DNA of 64,000 nucleotides from Sepioteuthis lessoniana (lineage: Eukaryota > Mollusca > Cephalopoda > Myopsida > Loliginidae). The position numbers were made by a program, and so were the translations under genes. This document shows, piece by piece, positions 12,151-54,689 of the stretch. The DNA lies in contig OY757939.1 in assembly GCA_963585895.1 (NCBI GenBank), positions 39,677,641 to 39,741,640 of the forward strand, written 5' to 3'. Under the pieces are notes generated by a model. It worked only from the letters and a program-made list of their open reading frames with translations. It made no database searches and had not been told where the DNA came from. Position 1 is the stretch's first letter; the number at the start of each line of letters is the position of its first letter.

Positions 12151-14450
12151 CGCCCAATACAAAAATTGAAAGTCATCCATAAAAACATTTAATAAGAAAA
12201 GCAGTAAATTATCACTTTGAGGATTACATTCTAGTTAGCAATTATATCTATATTAGTTAATCATTTGTGAATACTAAAATGGAAAATTTTGAATCAAAAC
12301 ATCAGAGAAACAGAAAGGCTGAACCATTTAATTCAGGTATACAGGTGGTACCTTTATTTTCTCCCACACTATAGCATAGTTTTATTGGGGTGGAGATCAT
12401 GCACAAATGGCTAAGAGAAAATTTAGGCTCAGAAGCTCAGGGCTTGACGGGTTAAGTTAAAAATCAAATTTACAAAAAATAATATTAGAGTTGTAAGAAA
12501 GATGATGATAATAGTAATAATCAAAAAAGAGAAAAATCAGATATAAAATATCTTAATACTTTTAAAATTTAAATAAACTAAACACAATCTAAACTTAAGA
12601 TTACTGTGAGATACCCAAACTCGAGCATCTGCTAACATTAAATAGTAGATGAAACTAAATGTACTACTTGTAACATTACTTCATTACACAAAATCAAAAA
12701 CATGCTAAAACTTTCTTTCATTCTTGTATTAGTTTTTGCCAATCATTTTATGATTGAGGGTTTGTAAAACTGGTAAACATTATACAGAATCAAATTGGTA
12801 GAATGGTTATAATGTATTTTTATGGTAGACATCAGTAGAATTCTAACTTTTATAATGAAATACCTACAGTAAATTTTATGTGGATTATGTATTAATACAA
12901 ATTTTAATAAATTTTTTTAATGAAATTTTAAAACATTTCTGGTTAATTCTTAGAAAATATATTTTATATTCAAACAAAAAAAAATAGGGTGATGTCATAA
13001 GTGTACAGAAAATAACATCATTAAATTATATATAGAGAGATCTATTTTTCAAGGAACCTAACAAGCTGTGATATCACAGATTAAAAAGAAAAAGGAAAAA
13101 AAAACAAAAAAAAACAAAAACAAAAACAAAACAAAAAAAAAAGCGATTTTTCCTGTATTTATCTCAAAGCCCTTTCCTTCAAGTTATATTGATTATAAAT
13201 TAGAACTGAATAAATATATTGAAATTTAATTGTAAATACGATTTTTTAAAAAAAATCAATAAGGAACCATCCTGTTATAAAGTTATCAATTGATACAATT
13301 TTTTTTAAATAATAGACTGTTTAGTTTAGGAAAAATAAATAGCATCTCTTTAATATGTTATCTATTTCTTGTGGTCATTTTGAACCAGATTTGAGAATAT
13401 TTTTTATTCAGTTTTATCCATTTTAAGCTGCAGTAAGTTCTATATAATTAGATATTAGAAAATTATGTTAGATCTGAGTTAATATTAATAAAATTAATTG
13501 GAATGTGTTCAAATGATAATCTATATCGGAATACAAAAACTATATAAAAGGTAGAAAAAAGCAAAGGAAATATTCAATTTCTTTATGTTAATATCTCTTA
13601 TCTTTAATATATAGACCAAAACATTTTTTTAAAATCTTCACTTCTAATAATACATTTTCATATAAGTGTATATACAAGAATGGTCATAATTAGTTACCTG
13701 TCCTGGTTGCAAATATATTCACTTGACAATGGTTGTTTAAAGAGCTTCCCATATTCATAAAAAAGATGTAGGTTGGTAGTTGTATAGATCTGTACATTAT
13801 ATATTAATAATGAAACTCCATGTCATGATCATTTGTTATTCCTTTGGGAATAGCAAATTCACAAAAGTTTCCTTTTTTTTGACATTGGAAATAAGAGATC
13901 ACATAGAATTGAAGAAATAAAAGTATTTATTTATTTAAAATGAACATTTTTTTTTTTATTCACACATTTTAAAGATCCATAATGATTGGAATTTATAGAC
14001 ATATTGCCATGACAACAGTTCAATTTGTACAGTATTCTATCCGACAATTCAAAATTTTTTCAAATCATTATCTCATGAAGTGTGTAATGAACAAAATGCT
14101 ATAAATAAATAAACATGTTTAATTTCTTTCATACTTACTTGAAATAGCAAAGTATCAAATGAAATAAGTAAAGAAACAGAAGTATATTAGAACAAGTATT
14201 ATTCATGTTTCAAATGCTTACCTTAGACTTAAATAAAAAATAGAAAAGACTTTAAGCCTTCAGAAATTTTGTTTTGAAATGTTTAAAGTATTTCAAAGTT
14301 TTGTTATTTTAAAACAATTTAGACTCAACAGAAAATAAAATCCTTTTTGATGAAAAAAAAAAAGTTAAAATATCAAGCAAAATATATTCTACCATAAATC
14401 CTGTTTAAAAAAAAAAAAGATCTTTTGTATGATTGACATGTGAAATTATA
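12150..14450. other. Unassigned AT-rich intergenic stretch
   Basis: No gene or known repeat recognised. It includes A-rich low-complexity DNA at 13080-13145. Confidence 0.5.
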
Positions 14451-14745
14451 GCTTCAAGTAACTATTCTTAATACAAATAATTTACAGTTGTATCAAGTAT
14501 TTCCATCTAATAAGAATAACTTAAAAAGCTCTATTTGACTTATAGATGGAACCCTAACAGGTATTACCACTCTGGATCAGGTAAACCTGGGAGTAATGGC
14601 AATGAAGAAGCGACTCTACACTCAAGAACTGGAGCCTCACCACCAGATACAGTTTAGTGCCATACTCGGGACACTCCTCCCCTTTTTTGGAGGGGTCTTG
14701 TCCTTCTACAGAGCATGTAGTCAGCATATTCTTCTGACAAAGTTC
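14450..14745 (-). mobile_element. Family A SINE, partial
   Basis: It has internal units (TAACTATTCTTAATACAAAT) and the head middle part (GAGTAATGGCAATGAAG). The end near 14735 is diverged and the hairpin tail is missing. Confidence 0.7.
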
Positions 14746-14849
14746 AAAATAAAAAGGAAAAGATTTTATTTTTTAATAGTTTAGCTAATAAGACTAAATA
14801 GTTGAAAACATCACTCTAGAGGCACCTTTTCTCAGTTCAACATTGTAAT

Positions 14850-15115
14850 TTGATACTTATAATCTGGAAGTGCATATGGAAATGGACATAGTGATCTGAG
14901 TTCAAATTGTGGATGAGGCTGTTACCATTTCACATAGCACTAAAAATATGAAAGATATGCATTCAGTTATTCTCCTTCTGACTTTGAGTAAACAGTTGGG
15001 CAAACTGGGAGCTTTCAATTTGGTATGGCAACCAGTCTAGAAGGAAAACTCTTAAAACCTTTAAACTCTGCTTAAAAATTACCTTGTGTTGTATCTTGCT
15101 GGTAACAGAGGGTTG
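14850..15115 (+). mobile_element. Family D tRNA-like SINE, diverged
   Basis: A B-box-like GAGTTCAAATTGTGGATGAG is followed by GGCTGTTACCATTTCAC and a diverged body matching the copies at 27530 and 51290. It directly adjoins a family C copy. Confidence 0.6.
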
Positions 15116-15134
15116 AGTAAACACATACTTATAG

Positions 15135-15395
15135 TAAAGTTGGCGACAAAAGTCGAGGGTAACCCAAAGGCACCCATTTCAATAGCTACTACACTGGGGG
15201 GTAGGGAAGGGCACTACTCCTTTCCCTGGATTGCTCCACTTTACCCTTGATCCGTACGTTATAATGCTGAGTGTTAAGCAAGGCAGTATCAAGCATCATT
15301 TTTCGAGTCTTTGGTATGTGGTATGACTTGACCTGCAATTGAACCCTGGTCTGCCAGAACCATTGGTGAACACTCTACTCATTAGGCCAATGATC
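15135..15395 (-). mobile_element. Family C tRNA-derived SINE
   Basis: On the minus strand: head GGCCTAATGAGTAGAGTGTT (A box), B box GGTTCAATTGCAGG, middle GATCAAGGGTAAAGTGGAGC, tail TCGACTTTTGTCGCCAACTT. It is nearly full length. Confidence 0.85.
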
Positions 15396-16384
15396 CAATC
15401 TGCCATAAATCAAAGATTTCACATAGGAATGCAATAAAAAAATATCTAAAAGAATCTGATTCACAGATGCTTTTCTCTAATGATTTGTTCAGTTTTGAAA
15501 GAATTATAAAAATTGGTATAAAGACCATCATATTACTAAAGACCAAATGGCTGCTTCTGCTTACTGGAAAAAAGGAAACGTATTTTTCTCATTAACAAAA
15601 AAGCAATATGTGGAAAACTTCCCACCAGAGGCTGTTTTACATACCTGCATAAAATTGTTAGAATTTTTTTAACTGATATAGCGCAAAGAATTTGAATTCT
15701 ATATTAACTGAAATAGAAACAGTAAAGACAGAAGTGGTGGTGGAATCTGAAAATTCTATCTACACTAGGTAGAATGAAGGTTTATCTGTTTACTTTTAGC
15801 AAGATAGATCCTCTCTTTTTCTAGTTAGTTTGAAATCCACATGGCCATTACGTTTTCCATACTGCTGTTATAGTCTCAGACTAAATAGAATAGTGAGTAC
15901 CAACAAATTGATAAGGCAAGATAAAAAAAAAAGAATTAGGTTGTAGTTGGAATGGATGTGTATAGTTCATAACATTTATTGCTATAGGAGTTTCAACAAC
16001 TTTTTCCAGTTGAGTGCAATAGGAAAAGACCTCTGTATTGGATAATTTAACTTTGTATTTTATTTAAACCAGAAGAATTCTTTCTCAGACTGATAATTTA
16101 TTATATACAATGAATTAAGCTTCATTTTGATAGTTTGTTCTTGATTACAACCCTTAGGTTTTCTTAAACTACTTTATTTTAATAGCATATCACAACCAGC
16201 TTAGGGTTATTTTATGCATAGATGTTAAGCAATTGCATTCATTATACATTCAATATTTACATTTTAGTGATAGTTGTTAAAGAATTTTTCCTTGCACACG
16301 GTATATATGACATCAAATATTCCAATCTAATGCTAACAATTTTCATACAGTTCCATGGTTTCAATAATAATCCTTTATAAACAA

Positions 16385-17507
16385 TAATAGCTTCAAGTAA
16401 CTATTCCCAACACAAATAATTTACAGTTATAAATGGTATCAAGTATTCTATTTGAAACTATAAATTTTCAAACACTTCTATTTGACAAGTACAATGACTC
16501 AGAGTCAGAGTGGAGCAGGAAATAATCACATTGAAGGTGTATGCAACACTTCCCAGAGCTCCAGAAACTGGAACCTCACCATTAGATGCAGTTTAGTGTG
16601 ATAGCAAAGAAACCACCTTTTTTAGGGATCTTACCTCTCTGCAGGAGATACAGTCAGCATATTGTAAATTCTGTTGACAAAGCTAATTTTATTTTAACAT
16701 TTCCAATTAATTTCAAGAAAGCTATGACTATATTTCAAACAATTTTTGAGTTGGTTAGATTTGGATGATGATTCTTCATGTGACCTATTTAAATATTAAA
16801 GCATCTGTTATAAGCAAGAATATGTTAAAATTCAAAATTATAAAAATTGCAATGAAACAAATCAAGAGCTTAAAATTTTATGAAATTAGATTGTTTTTAA
16901 AAGAGGCAATAATATCTGCATTAGATGACTCAGTAGTTAGAGTTTTAGTTAAATTAATGGTTGGGTTTTATGGCATATCAACCTTTACAGCTTATCTATT
17001 GTCAGATCGGTTTTTATATAAATAAACAGTTCTATTTCAATTAATTCAGATTAGCATACATACACAGTTTAATTGTCAAAAACATTTCTATTTCAAGCTG
17101 CTCAGTTTAGTCAAAGTTCTAATTCAAACAATTCAGTTTAGTATAAGTATAGATTTTGTTTACACACACTTAAATGTCAAAATTCTATTTCGAACAATTC
17201 AGCTTAGCCTAAGTACAGTGTCAATGTCCAACAGTTCTAGTTCAATCAATTCAATTTAGCATAAGTACATGGTTTAGTTCTATTGACTCATAGATAGGAA
17301 CCTATCAGGTGCTACCATTCTGGGCAAGAGTGGACCTGGGAGCAATGGCAATGAAGGGGTGCTCTGCATTCCCCAAAGCTCCAGCATGACTGGAATCTTA
17401 CCATCAGATTGTTTAGTGTCATATCCAGGACACTCATTAGGGGGGAGGTCTTACCCCTCTGTAGAGGTGCAGTCTGTGTATTCTACAGCCCCAGTCGACT
17501 AGGTAAT
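16385..17507 (-). mobile_element. Two family A SINE copies
   Basis: The copy at 16385-16680 lacks its tail. The copy at 16955-17507 is full length, with the hairpin tail (GGCATATCAACC), four or more internal units (AATTCAGTTTAGTATAAGTA) and the head ending CAGCCCCAGTCGACT. The 86-codon frame at 16765-17025 is repeat-derived and partly overlaps the second tail. Confidence 0.8.
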
Positions 17508-18039
17508 AGCTACATTAATTGTAAGTGATTAAGTCATAAAGATAAAAGTAGGTATTGAATTCTGAATGATTAAATTTGAAAAAAAAAAAAAAAAAAAAAA
17601 AATACAAGTAATCTAAGTATGCTGAAACAAACTGTCAGACGTAAGACTGTTGAGGAAGAAAATAAACAGAAATTTATTAAACAACCAACTGAGTAATGAT
17701 ATTAGTACAATTGAGTTGCAGTATGAAAAGAATTTGCAAAAGGGTATTTTAAATCGTCCGTAATTATTTTACCAATATGCCCAGAGACGTTTTTTTTTTT
17801 TTTACTTGATTATATATCTCATAACAGTATTGGTTGTCACTAAATCACTTTGTGGGTTCGTGGCAAATCAAATGCATTATGAAAAGTGCTCAATATCTAG
17901 GATAGAGCTATAATAATAATAATAATAAATAAATAAATATTAGATATATATATTTAATTCATGGAATTTAGACTGCGACCCCTGGTTTTATGGTGTTTTT
18001 TTCAAAACAACAGTCATCAGGTAGCCTAAATTCGATGAA

Positions 18040-18395
18040 TTGACTTGGAGAACGCTTAGAGAAAAAGCTAGATGGGAACTACACAAGTATGCAGAGTAGT
18101 GTTATAAACGAATTCTAAAAACAGCAGCCGTACGGCCACTTATCTCCCATCTCACAAACTATCCAAGTAAGACGAGCAAGTCATGCTGGTCACTGCTAGA
18201 GAAGTAAAGACGAACTGATTAGCAATATTCTCTAATGGACTGATACACATGGACACACCAGTTTTAGCTATGCAGCAAAAATTTACATTCATTAGCACTG
18301 TGCCGACAGTGGATGCCATCTAGAGGACTTCCTAAGAGTGATGACTGCTATGGATGGATGGCGAGAGTGAGTCAATGATATATATAAGTTCGTTT
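18040..18395 (+). mobile_element. Non-LTR retrotransposon C-terminal remnant
   Basis: Fragments in several frames spell the end of the same LINE polyprotein as at 7925: LEKKLDGNYT-like, then YGHLSPISQTIQVRRASHAG, SKDELISNIL, DTHGHTSFSYAAK and QLCADSGCHLED ending near MDGWRE. The reading frame is broken by stops and shifts, so it is an old copy. Confidence 0.75.
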
Positions 18396-18399
18396 ATTA

Positions 18400-21300
18400 T
18401 TCCACAGAAAACATCGCTAAGTTTTAATTTTTCTAATTGTATTGCAACTGAATTTCTCATAAGAAAAACATCAGCAGAGAGAAAAATGTTTAAAAGATTT
18501 TTAAAAGTATGCTATTGATACGACTATAGCTTTACTTTATCGATAAATCTAATTATGTTAGTTAATTGGATTGTTTTAAAACAAATACCTTATTGTTATA
18601 AAGAATTATTTGCTAAAATTATATAAAAGCATTTTTTCTCTTTATAATTAATTCAATAAAAGGCCTAACATCAATAGTTAAAATTGGACCCCATTCTTCC
18701 TTAATTAAAAAAAAAACAAAACTTTTCGTCACAACTTACTACGTGTACCTACGTTATCAAATTATTGAAGTGTAGGGTGATCATTATATTTACATTTCCA
18801 ATGTTGGATGAACAAAGTTTTGTCCCGTGAAAAACAAAAACCCGAAAATATTTACCTCTAAGAATAAAAAACAATTTACAGAATCCAAGCTTTACTACAG
18901 AAAAATAACTATTTTCATCCTACCAAAAGATAGTGAGTATTTATTCTTAGTGCAGCATAATCCATAAAGTTGATTATGGGTTACGCGTAGGGGCCCACCA
19001 AATTGTACGAAAGGAGAGGGTGAAAGGGGGGCAGGCGAGGGGGGGGGGGGCACTGCCATGGATTAATTCGGCATTTTTATTATCATAATAAAGGCGACAT
19101 ACAACAAAGACTTTTTAATGTTTTAGACTGGAAGCGTACATGGGATCAAAGACAGATTGTCTAGCTTCTTCGGCATTCCCTCTGGGACGACTAAACATCT
19201 GGGATAGATCTTGAACGCAAACTCATTGGATACAAAAGACAAGCACTACTTAGATTTGCTCCTACGTCATTGAGACTAAGTACATTTTTGAGAGAGAGAA
19301 AGATAAACATTTAACAATTTTGACAGAGGAAAACTTGAGAATTTATTTTACTAGTATAAAAAAAGTTGTTTTCACGTTTTTTGCCTTGTAGCAGACAAGA
19401 TAGCAGTGAAAATAATTTTAAAATTTCATTTAATAAACAAACCACCATACACGAGTTCTTTATAAAGCATTTCTTTTGGGAATTTAATAAACTGAAAAAT
19501 TCTAGAACTAAAATCAACTACGGCAATATTTTGAAGCGTGGGGCATTTCCATGTTTAAAGAAAGTATTATTCATGACAACGGTTTTAATCAAACACTTCT
19601 TCGTTTAAAATATGGGATAATTCACAATGGACTCAGAACTAGCTAGTCAAAAGTTTAAATAAGTTTGTGACATTTTGTCTCGATTTTGCACAACAATTCA
19701 AAATCTACAGAATTTTATTTTTCTTTAGATGTTGATTTTTTAAGGAAAAAAAAGCTTTAAAACACATTGTATGAACGCGATAGGTGAAAAGCATTAATAT
19801 TTACATAAAGATTAACGATGGTAAACTATAAGTAACATGTGGAAATCAGTAGAATACCATACAAAAAAAAAGTTTTTTTTTGTTTTAATTGTAATTGTTT
19901 TCCAGTTTATGAGAGACGTAATGTACTTAAAATTATAAAAGTATATACAATGTTTCATATATAGGACACATAGTATAATTTCTTTATAGAATTTTACAGC
20001 GAGTGTTCATACCATTACATTTCTTTCCAAAAACCAAAACACGCATGCGCGCTCACGTGTGAATATGTCCTTTTAGTTTGTAAAGATTAAAGAAAAAAAA
20101 AAAAAAAGGTTTTTTCCTTTAAAGTTAGTACTTTAAAACATTTTTTAAATAAATAATAATATCATGCTTGAAATGTAATAGGGATAAAGGGGTACCAATT
20201 ACCATAAAAGTTGAATAATTAAATTAAATATGTTATATTTGGCGCCTCTGACACACTCATTTAAATTATGATTATTTTAGGATTAAAAATAATTTCAATT
20301 AGCCGCACTGGCTTCTACAATATCTGAGGCAAATTTTATCCAACAATTCAACTTAAGATCTTAAGCCTTATATAAAAAAAAATCATTGAGAGTGATGTCT
20401 TGAGAATTTTATGTTCACTGAAAGTGAAAATGTAATTTAAATTTTAACATAATGGTTTAAATAAAAATGTCGCTTAACCGAAGTTTACCTGGTACTTATT
20501 CACACTAAAAAAAAATAAAATCACAGTATATGTAAATAAACAAAACGCAGATAAAACCTTTTTCTCTGTTTAGTCAAATTACTGATCCTTTTACTCAAAA
20601 TTGGAAGATAATTTAAAGAGTGTAAAAAAACAACAAAAAAAACAAGTTTCTTTTGGTCCTCCCACCAATTAAAACATCAACGCTTAAGTATGCGCATTCT
20701 TTTAATATGTTAAAATTTTTAAAATACACAATACATTTTTCCTATGTCAAACAAAGCCAGCAAAATTTGTCACACACACAAAAATAAAATAGATAAAACA
20801 AAACATCGTTTTTTTTTGTTTTTTTAAACAAAGACTTAAAAAAAAAAAAAAAAAATTAATATTAAATACACGAAACAGATCACTTACAAAACCAAGCATA
20901 AAAAAAGCAAAACTAAATTTTCCAAAACGAAGTTTCATTCATTTATGCATAATCGAGTAATAACAATAGTGAAAATAAAAACAACCAAAAAGAAAACTAG
21001 TGTGAAAGTTTAAAGCTGTCATGGCTGAAAATGGGGCGAGAAAAAAAGTATTTAAAGAAAAGAGGGGGGGGAGCAAATAACAACCAGTTAAGAAACGTTA
21101 AAGACAACAAAGCAAGCGGGTAAAATAAATAAATAAATAAATCAATGTCAGCCTTTTTATTTCAAAGTCTGTTAAAAGTTAATGAAGCAAAAGGTAGAAA
21201 TTAATTTATCTATCAATATTTCCCTCGACAGAGGGAATCAAATAGCAACATTTACTAAGAAATGAGCATTCAGATCTGAGGAGGAGAGGGGGGCTTAAAA

Positions 21301-24300
21301 CCTTATCATCACATTCATCTTAAATCAGCCAAACATGCAAGAATTATAGTTAAACTTAAAATACAGTAGCCACACCGGTAAGATCAAGATGTACTTGAGA
21401 TAAAATAGATCAATCTATAAAAAAAATCTTAAACTCTGAAATAAAAAATAGTAACACCCCCTTTAAAAAGACAGAGAGAGAAGAGATGCTAAAAAACGGA
21501 GGGAAAAAAAAAGTCTGCCAAGCCAAAAAAAAAAAAAAAGAGTATAGTCAAGAAGCTATTTTTATACCCAGCATGGTTCAAGATATTTCTTCTCCTCGTG
21601 GAGTAAAAAGAGGAAAAAAAGTATGTAGCCAATGAAATGAGAAGAAATAAACAGGAAAAGCGGTAGTGGCAAGTCGACTTGGCTACTTGCTAAATCCTCC
21701 TCTGCCAAGTGCGACTATTTGTTGAGCGGGCTTTTCGTGCCATAACAACTGACTAGCAGCAGCGACTGGCTAGTATTTATTATTCCAGCTAACAAGCAGT
21801 TCGCTAAATTTACAACAGCTACTAACTATATCAATGGTAGGAGAGAGGTAAACTAAAGAATGAACTTATGCTACTCAATGGACAGGTATAGACAGCGTAG
21901 CAAGCTATTAAACAAGCGACCTACCAAGGAAAGAACCAACTCAGTCTAAATAGCAAGCAAGTTATTAGGCCGATTATTAGCTCAATACAGAGGACAGACA
22001 TTATTTCACGAAGTACAAGGTTTTAGTTAAATTTAATACTAAATACCTTCATCTTAAGTAATCAAAAAACAAAACAAACTTATTCTAATAAAAGGTGATT
22101 GTTAGAGAACGAACATAAAATTTTTCATTTTCCACGAAGGAAAAATCTTTTCTAGACATAATGAGTATTGCCTCGTCAGCGGGAGGAAAGAGGGGGAAAT
22201 GCATAAATACTATACTACTAACAATAGTGCTTGTAGAATTAAAGCGGTACACTGCACAAAATATAGATAGTGGTACATAATTTTATATTCAATATCATCA
22301 AACATATGCTTATTCTTAAATGAAAATAGGTTTTTTCTAGGTAGGCAAATTATTTTTTCGGATAAAACCCCAAAATATGCTGTCTATGCGATAATTAAGG
22401 TCAGTTGTCGATAGTATTTGTAGCATAAAAAAGAGAGCAATTATCTGCCCTTGATTTATGAGTTTTTTGTGTTGATTGTTTCTTTTTTTAATAAAATGAA
22501 AAGAAAAAAGGCTATATTTTCTGCAGTTAAAAACAAACTTAGAAATCTCAAGAGGTTATCATAATGAATTTTATCTGGCCAATTGTCTAATATCCGTTAT
22601 GACCACTGACCTGGATTTAATAATGGTCATATTGTTATATTTCTTGTATGAAGGCAACACGCTGGTTTAAGTACGAGACTAAAAAGAATGCACTGCGATT
22701 GAGTGTTTCAGTAATATATATATATATATTTTTAAGTACAAAGTAAAGAAATGGATATTTTACTTCCAGCAAATATTCTAATTATTTCATTTCAAAAATT
22801 AAAAGAAAAAATTGATTAAAGGCTTCTTTGAGTAGCAACATTGCTTTTAGGTGCCAACTGCAACAGTGTAATAAAATTGCATATAAAAAAATGGCCGCTT
22901 ATAAAAGTTAGTCAAAATCGTTCAAGCATCTAATATAGTTAAATAATGTAAACATTTTCAGTTATATGGTAGAGTCAATATTTTTGTAAACACAACAATG
23001 TCCTTAGTAAGTTATAAAAGAAACTGGTTGCACTTCGTTGTTTCAGGAAACTGGATTAAACCTTGAATGAGTACGAATCTGCAGCTTTTTTTTTATGTCG
23101 GCGTGTGATGTCTTTGCAGTGTAAACAAAGTTGAAGTGTTGTTTCATTCTACAAAGTTTATCAAGAAAAGAAATACAGTACATACACCAGTTTGCCTTGA
23201 AACCAAATAAATATTATTGTTATAACAAGTATTTTCTCTTTTCTAAGCTAGAGAAATGTTTATTTTTTGTTCAGAGAACCTGCCTTAATGTTAGAATTTA
23301 TTTTCTAAATGAAACAAAACATTTTTTTTGTAATCTAAAGGCATAGGGAAAATGTTACATCTGCATAGAATTTAAGAGTACATTTTCGAACTTGACGCTT
23401 AGAAATTAGATAAAAGAATCTTTTTTTACGGTAATAATCATAGTAATCTGACTAATAATGAATTATTATTAACAATCAAAAATTGTTAAGGTTTAGTTTT
23501 AAAAGGATTTCTCAAAACAATAGCAATTACTGGCTTAATTGATGAAAAAAAGGGTAGATTTACATGTGACAACTTTATTTTTCCTAAAACAAACAAACAA
23601 AAAATACCAGCGTCTAAAGCAGAAATCCAATACAAAATTAACAAAAACTTAAAAGAAAAAACTTTTTGCAGTAAATTATTTTATTCAGCAACCAGCAAAT
23701 TAAGAAGTGGCTAAAAAATTTACCAAAGTTAGTAAATAACTAAACAAAAAATACTTTCTTTGGAACATTTCAACACAATTTTGAAAAAGAAACGTGATCT
23801 ATCTTTTAAAGACTAAGTTATTAAGTATAATTAAGTTATGTTGAATTTTTTTCTTAGAGGTATCGAAGTTTCAAATGATAAACTGCTGCTGTGGTTATTT
23901 AAAAAATGTTTTAAAAGGCATGACACCAAGTTTCCAACATAAACATTAAAGTAAAACAGGATCGAAGAATTTTGAGTCAAACTTTAGACACAGTCTCAAT
24001 TCGATTATTATTTAAGCGCCGGTATTGCCTCCACTTAAAAAAAATTAAGGGTAAAAAAAAAGATCAAATAGTGAATTTAGTGTCAGCACTATAAGTGATA
24101 CTACTATAGTTTTTATTATACCACTATGTGATGACTGACACTTACAGGTTAGTACTAAACATGAACAACTTAGCAATTATTTTATAAAAACATTTTTTAA
24201 TGACTATATATTATTATTTTTTTATTTATTTAGAAGCTGACCATTTGAATAGTTTAGTAACAGGAACTTCCTCGATAGTATTTTGCGAAGACACTCACTA

Positions 24301-24530
24301 CTGCTGCTGCTTTTAAATCATAATAGAAACTACTATAACATTTTGCACATACTTGAAAGCTTTATCGCTTCCCTTTACTCAATGAGTGTCGATCGCGTGC
24401 AAAGCCTGATAGATAGTGTATGAAATTTAGCAAAGTCTAGCGTAATTTCGACTCGTATTGGTCCATCGGATATGGGATCAAATGAAAAAAAAAATCAAAT
24501 TGTACCGAATAAAAGAAGAAAAAAAAATCA
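18400..24530. other. SINE-free island upstream of NDUFS7
   Basis: Six kilobases with no copy of the SINE families that occur about every 1-2 kb elsewhere. No open frame in it resembles a known protein. Some parts (about 18960-19270, 20030-20060, 21540-22020) have more CpG than the background, and a G-run lies at 19030-19050. It could contain distal regulatory sequence, an unrecognised non-coding transcript or short exons of a neighbour. None of these can be shown here. Confidence 0.5.
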
Positions 24531-24539
24531 TCACAAACC

Positions 24540-24632
24540 TTCAAATCTTGTGCGTCCGCCATTTTAGATCCAAGTGAATTTTTTTCGTTTCTATTACCGG
24601 AAGTTGCCTCGATCTGATCTCGCAAGGGCAAG
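24540..24632 (+). promoter_or_regulatory. Probable NDUFS7 core promoter
   Basis: The stretch has more G+C and CpG than its surroundings and ends at the NDUFS7 start codon. It contains ACCGGAAGT at 24596-24604, a consensus ETS/GABP (NRF-2) site; CCGCCATTTT at 24556-24565, a YY1-type site; and a second YY1-like AAGATGGCGGC over the start codon. GABP and YY1 sites are established features of promoters of nuclear genes for respiratory-chain subunits in animals. No TATA box is visible. The transcription start is not determined. Confidence 0.6.
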
Positions 24633-53267
<28,635 letters not shown>

Positions 53268-53462
53268 TCCCCCCCCTTTTTTTAGTTTTATTAGCTGCAG
53301 CAGCAAGTAGCAGCAACAAGTTGCCCTTACCAAGAGAATTTGTTATTAAAACTCATATAATATCTACTCTTCTCACTGGAACATCTTGCAGCTGCATTTG
53401 GTTTGAACATCTTCAAAAGAAAATTGAATTTTTATTCATTTTCAGAATAGTAATGTATATAC

Positions 53463-53468
53463 AATAAA
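53463..53468 (+). terminator. Polyadenylation signal AATAAA (proximal)
   Basis: This canonical AATAAA lies about 200 nt after the NDUFS7 stop and is followed by a T-rich stretch, so it could end a short 3' UTR. Confidence 0.5.
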
Positions 53469-53855
53469 CAACTAAAAGTTCAATACTTTCTGTTTTCATT
53501 TTGTATGGCAAATTGTTTGAATTTAAAGATTTTTTCAGACAAATTAACTTCTTGCTTTTTTTCTTCATACACACACACATCATGTTGACAGCATGGATTT
53601 TTTTGACTCTTTCTTGCCATTCATCCCCTTTGACCATCACTCTTGATAAGTCCCCAGCTGACTGGGCCCTTGATTGGTTAGTGCCATATTTGTTGTTATT
53701 GTTTTAAACACTAATAATGTTAAGAGTATTTTCATTTTTTTTATACTGATAATGATCGACAGTTTCATGATCAAAAAACGTTTTTTCCATGCAAATAATA
53801 TGAAAGATCTATTTGAAAATGTCAACATAGATGACATTCTGTCCTTTTTGAGAGA

Positions 53856-53861
53856 AATAAA
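53856..53861 (+). terminator. Polyadenylation signal AATAAA (distal)
   Basis: A second AATAAA lies about 590 nt after the stop, just before the next family A SINE copy begins at 53920. It could give a longer 3' UTR. Which signal is used cannot be told from sequence. Confidence 0.4.
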
Positions 53862-53919
53862 ATTATATCAAAAATTATAAAACTGAACAATACCATACAA
53901 AGTAAACCCCAAACATGAT

Positions 53920-54680
53920 TTGCCCAGTCGGCTGGGGCTGTAGAATACACTGACTGGATCTCTGCAGAGGGGTAAGACCCCCACCACTACCATGACTGTC
54001 CTGGATATGACACTAAACAGTCTGATGATGAGGTCCCAGTAATGCTGGGGCCTTGGGAAATACGGAGAACCCCGTCATTGCCATTGCTCCCAGGTCCACT
54101 CTGGCCCGGTGTGGTAGTACCTGATAGGGCCCTATCTATGTGTTAAATAGAACTAACAGCATACTTATGCTAAACTGAACTGTTTGATTAAACTGAATTA
54201 CTTGAAATAGAAATGTTTTTGACATTGGCCTAGGGGTTAGAGTGTTCGCCAATGGTACTTGATGCCTCCTTGCTTAACACTCAGCATTATAAGGTACGGA
54301 TCAAGGGTAAAGTAGAGCAATCCAGGGAAGGAGTAGCGCCCTCCCCTACACATTGGTGTTGTAGCTATCGAAAAGGGAGCCTTCGGGTTACCCTCAACTA
54401 TGGTCGCCAACTTTACTTACATTTAAATTGCATGCTTATGCTAAACTGAATTATTTGAAATTGAACTGTTTTTGACATTGAAACTGTACTTACACTAAAC
54501 TGAATTGTTATATATAACTGCTTGAATAAACTGAATAGTTTGAAATAGAAATGTTTTTGACAAACTGTGTACTCATGCTAAACTGAATTGTTTGAAATAG
54601 AACCGATTATTTACATAAAAAGTGATTTGGCATTAAATAACCTACAAAGGTTGATATGCCATGAAACCAGACCAAACAAG
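53920..54680 (+). mobile_element. Family A SINE carrying a nested family C SINE
   Basis: Complete A copy: head GCCCAGTCGGCTGGGGCTGT, hairpin tail and ACCAGACCAAAC end. Its internal block is split at 54227-54418 by a family C copy flanked by ACATT on both sides. Confidence 0.85.
54227..54418 (+). mobile_element. Family C SINE nested in family A
   Basis: Head GGCCTAGGGGTTAGAGTGTT, tail GGTCGCCAACTTTACTT. About 70 bp including the B box are missing compared with other C copies. The 5-bp target duplication ACATT lies at 54222-54226 and 54419-54423. Confidence 0.85.
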
Positions 54681-54689
54681 ATCCACTCT

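Noticed and set aside
20040-20062. NRF-1-like CGCATGCGCGC near CACGTG as an NDUFS7 promoter element
   Set aside because: It is 4.6 kb from the first coding exon and a single imperfect match; no other support.
24080-24140. Short inverted repeat with AGTGTCAG ends as a MITE
   Set aside because: The arms match only in short blocks and there is a single copy with no clear target duplication.
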